Shown piece after piece: positions 52,900 to 64,000 of a stretch of DNA of 64,000 nucleotides; positions within the stretch are counted from its first letter, which is position 1, and the number at the start of each line of letters is the position of its first letter. This DNA is from Bedellia somnulentella. Its lineage: Eukaryota > Arthropoda > Insecta > Lepidoptera > Bedelliidae. The DNA is taken from contig OY755190.1 of the NCBI GenBank assembly GCA_963576735.1, positions 5,387,695-5,451,694 on the forward strand. The letters run 5' to 3'. Position numbers and translations under genes: made by a program. The notes under the pieces are model-generated. The model searched no databases. It had not been told where the DNA came from and was given only the letters and a program-made list of their open reading frames with translations.

Positions 52900-53956
52900 A
52901 CATACATACATACATATACTCACGCCGTTAATTCCCATTGGGGTAGGCAGAGACTATCGATCGCCACTTCGTACGATCCTGGCAAACCTCTCTTGCTTCG
53001 TCTACATCCATCAATCTTTTCATACATGCTCTTTTATTCTTCATACTTCGGACGCCTGCCTTTTTGAGCACACTCTCAATTTGGTCCAAGTGTGTCTTTC
53101 GTGGCCGTCCTCTACTAACATTACCTTCCACATTAGCTCTATAGATACCTTTTACCAATTTCCTATCATCCATCCTCTCGATGTGCCCAAACCATCTCAA
53201 CATTCCTTTTTCTATCTTACTTACAATATCATCTTTTACACCACACCTTTCACGAATCACATCGTTCCTCACACGATCACATAACCTTACATTACAAACT
53301 TTTCTGAGGGACCTCATTTCTACTGCATTCACTCTGCTTTCATGCTTCTTCTGCCACACCCAACATTCACTGCCATAGATAAGCGTAGGAACAAGAATGG
53401 CATCATGCACAGCCATTCGGGCCCTTTCGGACACCGATTGACTAGACATTAGACCATCCAATGCTCCATTAATCGCATTACCTTTTTTCACTCTTCTCTC
53501 AATATCTTCATCACATTTTCCATCCCTTGTAAACAAACTTCCCAGATATACAAACTCCTTCACCTGTTCCACATCCTTACCATCAATCGCAATCACGCAT
53601 TCTGTCACATCTTCCTATCTCTCAAAAACCATCGTTTTGGTCTTATCCACATTCACCCTCATTCCCTTTATTACAAAAGACTTACATGCAATATTCATCA
53701 TCTCTTGCAACTCTTCTGCCGATGATGCAAGTAGCACTTGATCGTCAGCATACAAGAGGTATTTAATGATGATTCCACCCATTCTTAGTCCATAATCACT
53801 TTCACGCAACTCTGTCAAACAGTCATCCATGAACAAATTGAAGAGCCACGGAGAAGCTACACATCCCTGTCGGACACCCCTAGAGATTCCGAACCAGTCA
53901 GTGTTTTCCCCGTTTACTGTTACACATGTACTAGAATCCTCATAGAGTGATACCAA
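52900..53956 (-). pseudogene. RTE LINE copy 3, C-terminal half and 3' tail
   Basis: Reverse-strand frame continues from LIRAL (55210) as VSLYEDSSTCVTVNGENTD, GVRQGCVASPWLFNLFMDDC, LLYADDQVLLAS (intact catalytic YADD) to MVFER, then an in-frame TAG at about 53614 where other copies have a Glu codon, then EDVTECVIAIDGKDVEQVKE to CQDRTKWRSIVSAYPNGN and the stop. Tail catacatacatacatatact at the 3' side. A single nonsense codon and a Helitron insertion are the main lesions in this half. Confidence 0.93.
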
Positions 53957-55204
53957 TCTATATCTATACTAATATTATAAAGCTGAAGAGTTTGTTTGTT
54001 TGAACGCTAGGATCTCAGGAACTACCCAATCAAATTGAAAAACTCTTTTTGTGTTGGATAGTCCATTTATTGAGGAAGGTTTCAGGCTATATATCATCAC
54101 GCTGCGACCAATAGGAGTAAACTATCAGCGAATAATGTTGCAAAAACGGGGATAATTATTCATACTTTAAGGCTTCCGTTGTGTGCGCTGCGTAAACGGT
54201 TTAAGTTACCCAAAAAAATGTAATATTGAATTAATTCTCTTTAAATGATCTAAATAAATGTCCGGGACAGTATATGTCTAACTTTTAAGATTCACTTACT
54301 ATAACCATTTTTATGGTAAACAAATTTGGTCCAATTTAATGCATTATTGCCATAATGTTTTATCAACATAATATTAATCCTTATCCAAATAAATATGTTG
54401 TTGATTAACAGTATTTAATTGAGAACAAAATTGTCCTTGACATCACTTAATTTAAATAAACATCTTAGAATATAATACAATTTTAAAATTACTCCGTAAT
54501 AAAATTTACACGCGTGCATGAAACGCAAGACAAGATGCTGCGCTGGCCGGCGAGCGAGCTCATCTGCGCGATAAGCTTATGTTTAAGCCTTATCCTATAT
54601 ATATATATTATAAATGTATGTTTGTGTGTTTGTAGCTAAATGAAGACTACAGGAAGCCAGATAATGATCCCAATTAACACAAGGACACTTTTTATCCCAG
54701 AAAAATTAAGAGATCAATAAATTTTCTTAAAAAAATGGCAAAACTGACTAACTGATTAAGAATCAATGCTCAGCCGAAACTACTATACTTATAAACTTAA
54801 AATTATAAAGTGAAAAAATTGTGTAAAAATTGCTGTGTAGTGTCGGCTTAGAATAACACTACCCCATTTCTTCCGGTGGGTGTACGTAAGAGGCGACTAA
54901 CGGTATTGGGGCTTTTAAGGGATTTTTGGGCGATGTGGTTGGAGACCTATCACCAACAACCTTTATTTCACTATCTTTTCCCGACGCAACTTCCAAAATT
55001 GGCTGAGGAACTTCAAGTTCGTTAGCTCTGGCTACCCCTTCTAGGGATTTATAGCCGTGAGTATATGTATGTACGTATGTATGTATGAAAAAATTGTGAG
55101 GATACTATGAAAAACAGAGACCCTCAACGGGGCAGTTAAATATTTCAGTTTGACGACGTGCAAGTCTACACTTTTGACAGTACGAAGTCTGTGGGGTCAG
55201 CTAG
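53957..55204 (+). mobile_element. non-autonomous Helitron, 1,248 bp, in RTE copy 3
   Basis: Starts TCTATATCTATACTAATATT after A and ends gtcagCTAG before T. Removing it rejoins the RTE frame (ALA-type break at LIRAL / VSLYED). It carries a SINE-A. No helicase ORF. Confidence 0.88.
54832..55085 (+). repeat. SINE-A, full length, inside the Helitron
   Basis: Head gctgtgtagtgtcggcttag, tail agccgtgagtatatgtatg. Duplication aaaaattg at 54823-54831 and about 55089-55097. Confidence 0.92.
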
Positions 55205-57105
55205 TGCACGTATAAGTTGACTCCCCAAACCGAACTTGGATAAAACCTCCCATAAACACTTTCTTACCACCCTATCATACGCCTTCTCTAAATCAATGAA
55301 GGAGCAATACACCTTTTGGTTCTTAGCTAAGAACTTTTCGGTGATGCTCCTTAGAGAGAAGATTTGATCCATACATCCCATTCCTTTCCTAAATCCTGCT
55401 TGCACATCCCATATTTTCTCATCAGTTTCATTCATCACTCTTTCAATCAATACCTTTGCATACAATTTACCGACAATGCTGAGTAGGCTAATGCCGCGGT
55501 AGTTTTTAGCCTCCTGGCGTGACCCTTTTCCTTTATACAGGGGCACAATCACCGCCTTGCACCAGTCTTGTGGTAATTTGCCACTCGACCAGCACTTTTG
55601 GAAAAGGAAGTACAACCAAGAAGACACCAACCCTTTACCAGCCCTCAGCATTTCGATAGTTATCCTATCATACCCTGCCGCCTTCCCTATTTTCATACTT
55701 TTCATTGCTTTCATTATTTCTTCCATACTGATCTCACTTTCACTAAAGGCACCCATCGCATCGTTCCAATCAACATTACTGCCGATTGGCGAAGAAACGG
55801 ATGCATCCTCTTTTTCAAAGAGTCCCTCAAAATAGTTCTTCCATACTCGTTTCATGCTACTTTCATCCGTCGCCAATTCACCCTGATCATCTTTCACTAC
55901 ATTCACTCTCGTGTTTTGGGAAACTCCCTTTTCTTTCCGAACATATTTCCAGAACAACTTTTGGTTATTCCGGAAATTATCAGAGAGTTTCCTTTCACAC
56001 CATTCTATCAGATCACGCTTTTTCTTTTCTATTTTCTTCTTAACCTCATTCTTAACTCTCTTATATTCATCTTCACTATTTTTCACTACATCATCTGTTA
56101 CTCTCGCATACATTCGTTTACTAGCTCTGACCGCTAGTAAATCTAACCAAGCTTTCTTCTTATCTCCAACCGCCTCTTTCACAAATTTATCCCACCAACT
56201 TGTTGGTGGTCTATTTGACCTTTTACACACTCCACAAACTTCCGTCGCACATTCAACCATCGTCGATTTGAGCACATCCCATACTTCTTCTATTTTCATT
56301 TCATCCTTCATCTCCACGCAACTTAGTCTATCATCCAATTTCCTCACGTATTCATCTCTGATATTTTCATCTTCTTGCAGTTTTTCCACTTTTATTCTCG
56401 AAAAATCCGTTGTTGACACTTTAGGCCTGTGACGCCAACGCGTACACAGACCCCTTAATCGTGATATAACGAGAAAGTGATCTGTGCCAACGTTCGTGCC
56501 CCTATAGACCCTGGTGTCAACAACCTTTGCTCTCAGCCTTTCATCAACTATCACAAAATCAATCATACTTCTCTCGCTTCCCCTCTGTCTTGTATACATA
56601 TGGATATCTTTGTCTTTAAACAACGTGTTTGTAACACAAAGATTCCTCTCCAAACATACCTCAATCAATTTCTCACCATTCTCATTCATCCTCTGATCGC
56701 CAAACTTTCCTAAAACTCTTTCGCAACCGTTGCGTGACACACCAACCCAGCCATTAAAATCTCCTAACATTATAAGTCTCTCATTCTGATCACACCCATT
56801 CACAACATCATCTAACAAATTCCAAAACTCCTCCCTCTCGGAAAGTGACTTAGACATGTCCGGAGCATACACACAAATTATGCGCATCCGGACAAGCCCT
56901 ATTTTCACCTTTAGCCACAGGAGCCTTGGACTCACACATTCGTAACCTTTCATACACTGAACCATCCTTTCAGATATCAGAAGTCCCACGCCTTGGCAAG
57001 CCCTGTCGTTGTCAGCAACGCCTGACCAGATCGCTGTAATGTTGCCAAGTTGTGAAACCTCTTTTTCCTTTTTATATCCATTTAAAAAAACCAAAATTAT
57101 TACAG
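55205..57105 (-). pseudogene. RTE LINE copy 3, endonuclease and reverse transcriptase N-terminal part
   Basis: A continuous frame of over 620 codons from about 57094. The apurinic-type endonuclease has YAPD (residues 76-79), LGDFNG (about 110-115), MIDFVIVDER (about 177-186) and TDHFLV (about 204-209). It is followed by a Lys-rich linker (about 370) and RT blocks AAGYDRITIEMLRAG, KAVIVPLYKGKGS, NYRGISLLSIVGKLYAK, QAGFRKGMGCMDQIFSL and FIDLEKAYDRVVRKCLW. The beginning of the endonuclease, before NGYKKEKE, is missing, so the copy is 5'-truncated. It is the most complete RTE in the window and a good reference for the family: one protein with endonuclease and RT, inserting by target-primed reverse transcription. 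Confidence 0.93.
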
Positions 57106-57160
57106 GAAGCCATTTGAAAAATCTAATATCTATCTAAATATATATAATATAATATATAAA

Positions 57161-57335
57161 TCATATCTAATATATAAAAATTCACGGGTCACTGTGTTTG
57201 TCACCACTCCTCCGAAACGGCTGAACCAATTTCAATAAAATATTGCAAACATATTCGGTAGGTCTGAGAGTAGGTGTATAACATTTTTTATAGATTTTAT
57301 ATACATCTAAATATTACTGTTGGGTTTAGATGTTG
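57161..57335 (+). mobile_element. Helitron 5' fragment
   Basis: tctaatatataaaaattcac, gtcactgtgtttgtcaccac, cctccgaaacggctgaacc; the same 5' region as 21508. No CTAG end found nearby. Confidence 0.65.
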
Positions 57336-57519
57336 AATAAAATTCCACGAAATGAAACAAAAGTTGAGTGAATGCGGAGTAAAATTAAATGCGGTTTCTC
57401 AGAAGCTGAGAGATTGCGTGAATTCTGACTAGATTCTAGATTACAGCTGTTCCATAAGTGCAAGTTATGTAAATATCATACGGGTCATCATGGGTATAGT
57501 GGGGTCTATGTTTGTATTT

Positions 57520-57830
57520 TGAAAAATAAAAGACAGCACTATTTTGTACATGAGTTTTATTGCATTATTTACTATTGACCTTTAAACAAAATCAGTTTTG
57601 TGTGAAAATTTCGAATTCATTCGTCTATTTCAGTCACATTTTTCAAAAGATGATGTATTCGTACATCTAAGTATTTTAAAGCTATAGCCTTTATTAACAG
57701 CACAAGGTGGTTTTCGAACGGATTTTGCTCTCTGATGTGGTCGTTTAATGTCGGAAATATTCTTTTACCTAAATTCTTTTTCAAAACAACTGCGACTATT
57801 TGAGCCAAAGCTTAGTCTTTGGACAAAAAC
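57520..57830 (-). pseudogene. THAP/P-element-like transposase C-terminal remnant
   Basis: The reverse frame (57617-57808) contains NPFENHLVLLIKAIALKYLD and VRIHHLLKNVTE, matching the NH-x2-LLI-x-A and NIRL-type block of the ORF at 2506-2973. The rest is lost. Length 63 codons against several hundred in an intact enzyme. Confidence 0.55.
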
Positions 57831-58041
57831 GAGGTGCCTTTCAATTTTATAGTATGCCTCAAAACTTTGGTTGATTTCCAATTGCATCTTCCAGTGGCCG
57901 CAATCCATTTTTCTCATAGATTCGGGTCTTTAGGAAAACTGTAATGAATACGAAGAAATTAAATAAATATAACAAATTTATTACTTACTAATTCCGTAGA
58001 TAACAATTGGAAATCATTCAGCGTCGCTATAGCGCGAGGAA

Positions 58042-60080
58042 ATATAAATAAAATAAAATAAAATAAAAAAGCCTTTATTTCTACTACTTATGACTAAAGG
58101 TTTACATGCATAGAACATTATAATGTACTTAAAATTAATTAAGTAAAACATTTTCACATATCACATGAAATATTTAAAATTGTGTACATTCTAATTAATT
58201 CAAATAAAAGTTTGCATGCATAATTCATAATATAAATAAAATTCTAAATAAAAACATTGATTGATTGATTTCATATAAATAAATTATTTTTTACTTTATT
58301 ATAATTATAATTATGTTTAATTTTATTTAAAGACATTCTTCTGTAGTAGTCGCCTCCACGGCGTAGGCCTCCCCCAATGATCTCCACAAGCTTCTGTCTC
58401 TAGCTTTTGTCATCCAGTTCGGTCCACATTTTTGTAGGAAAATGTCTGCCCACCTCTTTCTTTGGCGTCCTTTATTTCTTTTTCCTTCTCTTGGTATCCA
58501 TTCGGTGACACGCTTTGTCCATCTGGAGTTTTCCATTCGGCAGATATGTCCCGCCCATTTCCATTTCAATTTCTTAATTCTACTTAGTATGTCGCAGATC
58601 TTTGTTTTTCTTCTTATATCAATGTTCTTTATTCTGTCTTGTAGTTTGATATTCAGCATACTTCTTTCCATTTTCCTTTGACATATTGCCAGTCTATCTT
58701 CGTCTTCTTTCCTTAAGGACCAGCTCTGACATCCATACATTAAACTTGGCATAATAGCAGTTTCGTATAATTTCTTTTTTGTTTTAATATTTATCTGTTT
58801 GTTTTTCATGATTTCTTTGAAACTCCAGTACTTACTCCATGCAATGGCTATGCGTCTCTTAATTTCATTTTCAGTTCGGTTTTTGAAAGATACCCGCTGG
58901 CCCAGGTAGATGTATTCATCCACGAACTCTATATTTCTGCCTTCCACTATAACATCTTCTCTGCTGCCATTAGTCATTATTTTGGTTTTAGTCGGGTTTA
59001 GAGACAGACCTACCTTTTTACTATTTCTGGCCAAATCGTTCAGCATCTGTTGGATGTCTTGTGGGTTTTCCGAGAAAACGACAATGTCGTCTGCAAAGCG
59101 TAGGTGACTCAAGTATTCGCCATAAATTTTTAGTCCTCTTTTATCCCAATTCAAGTTACGAAAAATAGACTCCAATACCGCTGAGAAAATTTTTGGTGAA
59201 ATTGGATCGCCTTGACGGACTCCTTTCCTAATTGGGAACTCTCTACCTTCTCTTTCTAGTTTAACTCTTGCTGAATTATTGCTGTATATGTTATAAAGTA
59301 GAGCTATGTATCTTTCTTCAACACCTTGTTGCCTTAGAGATTGCCAGATTTCCCTATAATTCAATGAGTCAAAGGCTTAAGTGAAATCGATGAAACACAT
59401 GTATAGAGTTCTATTATATTCACTTGTTTTCTCTATTATTTGTGATACAACATGAATGTGATCCATTGTGGAGAAACTTTTGCGGAAACCGGCTTGCTCG
59501 CGCGGCTGGTTTTCGTCCAAAATTTTTGTCACTCTATTCAGTAGTATTTTTGAAAATATTTTATGTATGTTTGACATGAGGCTTATAGGCCGATACTTGT
59601 CCAAGTCACTTCGATCGCCTGTTTTGTGGATCAGTATAATTGTAGATTTTGACCACTGCTTAGGTGTTTTTCCCGATTGAAGGATGTTATTAAACAATAA
59701 TTGAAGTGGACCTTGTAATGTTTCTGACAATGATTTCAGCAGTTCGTTAGTAACGTGGTCTTCCCCCGGTGATTTGTCGTTTTTTTGTGAGTTTATTGCA
59801 CATTCGATTTCAGCTTTTAGTATACATCCGGGTGGGGTAGAGTCACAAGGCGAATATATAGGTAGTTCTGATGAGTCATTTGATGTGTAGAGGTTTTCGT
59901 AGAAGTTGGTGGCTTCGTTTATTATATCCGGTCTTTTGTAGAGCTTTTTACCTTTTTTGTTTTTCACATTTGCTGTCCATTCACTCTTACATCTTAGCTC
60001 TTTAAATGCTTTTTTTATGGCTCCAGTTTTCTCTATATATGTTTCGAATAATCTTAATAATCGAGGAAATATACTCACTC
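58042..60080 (-). mobile_element. second RTE-like LINE, 5'-truncated, with (TTTTA)n tail
   Basis: Two adjacent reverse-strand frames (59377-60078, 58327-59364) separated by one stop, a 3' UTR of about 285 bp (58042-58326) and a tail of tttta repeats with aataaa just before. Confidence 0.9.
58327..60078 (-). pseudogene. reverse transcriptase of the second LINE, one nonsense codon
   Basis: Reading from 60078: KNKKGKKLYKRPDIINEA, KNDKSPGEDHVTNELLKSL, STIILIHKTGDRSDLDKYR, PISLMSNIHKIFSKILLNR, EQAGFRKSFSTMDHIH, CFIDFT then TAA (59373-59375 region) then AFDSLNYREIWQSLRQQG, GVRQGDPISPKIFSAVLES, HLRFADDIVVF (catalytic FADD intact), LNPTKTKIM, IYLGQRV, YGCQSWSLRKEDEDRL and a C-terminal WAGHICRMENSRW ... 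GRQRKRWADIF. The stop replaces the residue before AFD, where Lys is usual; one base change accounts for it. Otherwise the frame is intact, so this copy died recently. Clade assigned by the short C-terminal Trp-rich region; it is distinct from the main RTE family. Confidence 0.9.
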
Positions 60081-60477
60081 ATTAACATCAGTTTACTAAT
60101 TTGAAAATTTTACCCTAACGACAGGGTAGGATGAAAACGGGAATTATGGCAACACGGAGATACTGCATATTTTTAGGTTATACTATTAAAAAATTGCTCA
60201 AAATAACTAAAGAAAATGCTAGTAATATAGTTCAACGTAATTAGCATTTGAATCACTTATTTTCTGATCGCGCAATGTATTTATTATGTATTTATCTGTA
60301 GAAAAACATTAAAAAACTCACTCACTTGTGGAAAGTCAATCCTTCGATGTGTTTTTCGCTGCGGCTTCCGCAGCCAAGCACGCCCCAACTAGCACATAAG
60401 CTTTAAAACAAACTGTATATCGTTTGTATATCGGTTCCGTTTGAGAATCTACGTGTTAAGAATACCTGTAGTAATAG

Positions 60478-61027
60478 AGTTATAGAGTGCTCTAACCTTA
60501 GATAAAAACAATAAGAAGAAGATGCGGCAACCTCTGCCCGCGCGCGGTCCTACTAAACTGAGTACAATGTACTTGGTTTGCTTCAGTCGAGTTTAGTCCG
60601 CTACGATACTTCAAGTCGACGAGCTGACATAATCTTTGACATCGAAATTAAAATTTTCATACAATTCGCGCTTAAAATGCCTGGCTGTGCCTTTATTCAG
60701 TGCACAAATCATTCAAGGCGTAAAAACAAATCACAGGGAATCACGTTTCATGCGTAAATACACCAAAAATATATTTACAAGCAAAATATTATTAATATCG
60801 GCCATTTTATCCTTGAAATCTGACATGTTTAAGTGACAGAGACAGACTATACGAGCCCATCGCTCTATCTTTATCTTTGCGTCATGTCGTGTGTGTTCGT
60901 ATCAGTTCGTATGGATGTAGTGCGGTGTGGTGATAAACCAATAAGGCCCGTATTTAGTTGACAATTTGTACGCTCACGCCGCATCTTCTTCTTTTATTTT
61001 TATCTAAGGCTCTAACTCACTTATAAC
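60478..61027 (+). mobile_element. internally deleted THAP transposon (about 550 bp)
   Basis: Inverted ends of about 45 bp: left gttatagagtgctctaacct and tagataaaaacaataagaag; right reversed ttagagccttagataaaaat and aaaagaagaagatgcggc. A THAP first exon lies between them (60677). No transposase core remains. Confidence 0.72.
60677..60753 (+). pseudogene. THAP-domain first exon
   Basis: ATG, MPGCAFIQCTNHSRRKNKSQ then GITFHA and a stop. MPGC-x4-C and the GITFH block match the start of a THAP domain. GTAAAT at 60754 is a donor-like site in the same phase and codon position as in the copy at 1891, so the exon probably ends there. The remaining zinc ligands would be in a missing exon. Confidence 0.6.
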
Positions 61028-62609
61028 CACGAAAGAGGCCCACGATTTTAGAGGCTAAGGTTCTAGAGAGGTTACAGAGCGGTGGTATATAGGTGCTAAA
61101 GTACCTACACAAGAGTGTTTATGCATTCTTAGTTATAGCTTCAACTGGTATAACTGCGGTTGTGATGAATTAGTTAACACTATGGGTTATAGAAAAACGT
61201 CAGCTAAGAATTATTTACCATTAAAAACTTTATTAGACCTATTAAACAGTTGTATATATGTCACTTTGAAGCGTATTAGTTATGTAAAATATTCTCAAGT
61301 AAAAGTTGTCAAATTTTATTTTATCTTAAACTTTTCTTTAGTTTATCAATTTTCAATGTGTTTGTGTACGAAGGTAGGATAGTTTTAAAATATTATTATG
61401 TTAAATGATACAATTTTAATACACTTTTGTTGCCTAAAATGATAGCGCAGGCATTAATTTTATTTTTAATGTAAGGCTAGGACATTTTACTTATTCAAAT
61501 TTATATGTTTTCATCTTTTTATGTTAACTGAAACTCTTTTTAAAAAAATCCTTCTTTTAAGTTTATTTGTCTATTAGGATTTTTTATGGATTGTCAAGAT
61601 GATTTTTTTTTCTACAAGGGATCCTTAAAAAGTATATCTTACTGAAGATTTTTTCTGATAGCTACTACTACCGTTGTTATATTGAACAATCTTTACTACT
61701 TGGAGTCCTTTTGCTAATACACCTAAGAATAATATATATAATTTTATACCCTGGCGGAATTTGATAAACCAGTCAGAGTGGTATTCCGAAGTGACCAATC
61801 ATTTGGTCTTATTGGCTTGTGGACTAAAAATCATCAAAGATTGATATCTGGACCTTTGATTTTGCCAGCTATACTACTGGTTTTGGAGATTACTAATACC
61901 TTTGCTCTAGCCAGAACGTGGAAGTTTGGAATCGCATCAGTATCGTTATTTAGTTATATTTATTTTATATAATTCCTTCTTGTAATATTTTTGTATTGTG
62001 TACATCTAATTTTTTATAGACTGGTGTAACTTCTTTCTTGTTTTAATTGTCTCCTTGCTCTCCGCGTTTCGTGTCTTAGGTTTTATTTCCATAAGGGGAT
62101 TAAGACTTAAGACACGTAACATTACAGTGTATACCATGTTTTCCATCTCAATTTTAACGCGCTTGGAATTTATTAAAGATTTCCATAAAATTTCAAATTA
62201 AACATATAATGAATAACATAGACACTTCAATTTTTTACCATTTTTTTTGTATTTTTTTTGTAGTTTTAAATAAAGTGGCATCAATGGAATGAAAAAATAA
62301 CATGAGTAATGAAGTATTTTGTTTTGAAATATTGAATAATTCAGTCAATTTATAGGTTAGTTCAACAAAACAATGGCGAACTTACATTGAAGGTTTTTGT
62401 CGTCACTTAAGACATCTATTACACTTTTTGTGATACAAAATCTTTAGTCAAGAATATTGTGCAGGCTTTAGTACACTTAGCAGTGCAATAATAAACTTAA
62501 ATAATAACACTTATTATAGCCAAGACACTACAAGCGGCTAAGCATTTTACAATGTTGCTATTCAAAGCCAACACCACACAATAATTTAATGTTTTTTGAC
62601 ATGAATTCC
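61028..62609. other. AT-rich, no recognised feature
   Basis: Short open frames (for example 61182-61382 and 61778-61972) have no recognisable motif or splice context. Confidence 0.4.
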
Positions 62610-62765
62610 TCATGTGGGGATTATTACTCATAAATAAAAGATGTTATTAAAGGAAAGAAAAATTTCGACACTGGCGGGGTTCGAACCCGCGACCTTCGGG
62701 TATACGCCCCCGTCGCTCTGCCAACTGAGCTACAGTGTCAGTTGGCATCCAGCGCGAAATTTCTC
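62610..62765 (-). repeat. tRNA-containing repeat (same family as 51391-51854)
   Basis: Reverse strand: gcgctggatgccaactgaca, then a tRNA-like module with a perfect 7-bp acceptor stem (gacactg / cagtgtc), D arm (gctcagttggcagagc) and T arm (gcgggttcgaaccccgc), then tcctttaataaca and ataatccccacatgagg. The anticodon arm is distorted, so a working tRNA is unlikely. Confidence 0.75.
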
Positions 62766-64000
62766 TATCCTTTGAGATACTTAATGACCTTTTATTTCAC
62801 TCTTAGCTAGTAGCTGTGTAGTGTGGGAGATTCCTTTTTTTCTTGTTCTACGGAACCATGTTGTTATGCCTCCACTCGAACTTGACCAAAATTGCTCGTA
62901 TTAGGGCTATTTAAATTTCTGCTTTGTAGCGAATCTTCTTTATTTTTCGTAACTACTGGAACAACATAATCTAATAGAATATTATCAAAACTATTTGATG
63001 GTTTTGGGTCATTCGTACCAATATTACAGAATCCAAAAAGTACGACTTTCCTGTTGAATATATTAAGGCCTGCCTCGGAGTGTTAATAAAAGTCCATAGT
63101 TTTGTCTAACACTATTACTTTTATAATATCTTTAAAGTGTACCTGCCTAGCGCAATTTGCTTTAATAAAGTGAACATTACAGCTTAAATCTATATAAATG
63201 AGTTGTTCAACACTTTTAGTATTTTGAGTTACTATACTCTTGACCAACTCTCTTTTACAACCAATACCTGCACCTTATATTCAATATAATACCTAAAGAC
63301 GTATAAGACACTCCGCGGCAACAACTACACAACAATAAGTGTTAACGTGAGTCAGCGAGCACTGTTGTGTAGATTTAGGTGCTACAAACAGGTTTGGGCT
63401 ATAACATCTTAACGGTACTTGCTGCGATTAGCACTATTCTAACTCTAAAAACTGTTTGACACCGTTCATTAAAGTTTTAGAACCACTGTTGGAGCTAAAT
63501 TTATTTTCTAACTCCTCTATAACATTTTAAGTTAGAACTGAGATAATTATTACTCATTTAAACAGAGTAAAGCTATCTTAAAACCTGCAATTGACACCAA
63601 AATGTTAGTTGGGGCTACACCCAACCATACCTAAATAATAGTTTAACTAATGGAGTCTAGTCTTTTATCACAATAACAATATACAAATGAATAAAATCTT
63701 TCTCAAAATCAAAAGAAAACCAAAATCGCTCACAAGTCGACGCTTTGTTTGTCGCAATTTAAAAGTGTGACATCAACAAAACGGGTTACGCGATAGAGAT
63801 GACAATAAAGATTTGTGTCTCTTTTTAACATATAAGAACTTAAATAAGGGTTTCTCTTTTTAAAATGGATGACGTAACATCACTTTGTCTATAGTGTCTA
63901 TAGTCAAAGGTGTTCTCTCTGTGTGGAATTATATAGAGCTGCTATCATACACCCTTCTTGGGTTTGTTTTCAAATTTGAATTTAATTTTAACTTTATCCA
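62766..64000. other. AT-rich, no recognised feature
   Basis: No conserved frame, no repeat from the families above apart from a 16-bp SINE-A head scrap (agctgtgtagtgtggg) near 62813. Confidence 0.4.

Noticed and set aside
54598..54625. (TA)n tract as a possible transposon end
   Set aside because: Simple sequence within the Helitron; no paired inverted end.
61778..61972. 64-codon ORF with hydrophobic segment
   Set aside because: No motif, no splice context, no repeat support; composition explains the hydrophobic run.
62663..62742. Candidate tRNA gene on the minus strand
   Set aside because: Acceptor, D and T arms pair well, but the anticodon arm does not form a normal 5-bp stem and 7-nt loop, position 33 is not T, and the same module with flanks is repeated at 51420 and 51718, so it is a repeat.

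Overview
This is a stretch of AT-rich animal nuclear DNA, most likely from a moth or butterfly (Lepidoptera). The reasons are very long introns, dense nested transposons, RTE-type LINEs with (TGTA)n tails, Helitrons beginning TC...CTAATATTATAAA and ending CTAG, and LINE 3' ends reading GTACAATAAAGAGT(ATTCT)n. No prokaryotic gene organisation is present. There is one assembly gap (28287-28486, exactly 200 N).

The only host gene I can support is on the + strand. Three phase-compatible exons (8678-8793, 17707-17859, 31900-32063) encode the N-terminus and first part of the RUN domain of a small G protein signaling modulator (SGSM1/2-like). The introns are about 8.9 kb, 14.0 kb and more than 31.9 kb. 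Nearly everything else in the window is transposon sequence, most of it in introns 2 and 3.

The mobile DNA forms a layered record. (1) An RTE-type LINE family is present in three long copies (13096-16408, 36528-37265, 52900-57105) and many 3' stubs. (2) Two short non-coding families ride with it: SINE-A (about 250 bp, over 25 copies, two subfamilies) and SINE-B (about 350 bp, tRNA head). RTE, SINE-A and SINE-B share the same roughly 45-bp 3' end, a small CCC/GGG hairpin followed by CGTGA and a TATG-type tail, so the two SINEs probably borrow the RTE machinery. (3) Cut-and-paste elements: an apparently intact 2,080-bp transposon with a 560-codon ORF, inverted termini and a TTA duplication, sitting inside an RTE copy (3420-5499); a decayed Ginger-type element with TGTTA termini, a TATA duplication and an integrase HHCC remnant (44971-48416); THAP-domain transposon pieces (1891-2973, 57520-57830, 60478-61027); and several foldback or MITE elements, one with a perfect 23-bp TIR and an 8-bp duplication (40424-40687). 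(4) Three Helitrons with TC...CTAG ends (21508-21752, 46003-47500, 53957-55204). (5) A Penelope-like element arranged head-to-head next to the gap. (6) Other LINEs at 13935-15283, 19325-20730, 42890-43546 and 58042-60080.

Nested insertions with clean target duplications give a relative order of events: RTE is hit by the 2-kb transposon, SINE-A, a Jockey/CR1-type LINE and a Helitron; SINE-A is hit by RTE, MITEs and a tRNA-foldback composite; SINE-B is hit by a Helitron. Two local segmental duplications (21385-24560 and 25893-27340) preserve empty sites that confirm element boundaries. All family names come from reading the sequence; no database search was run.
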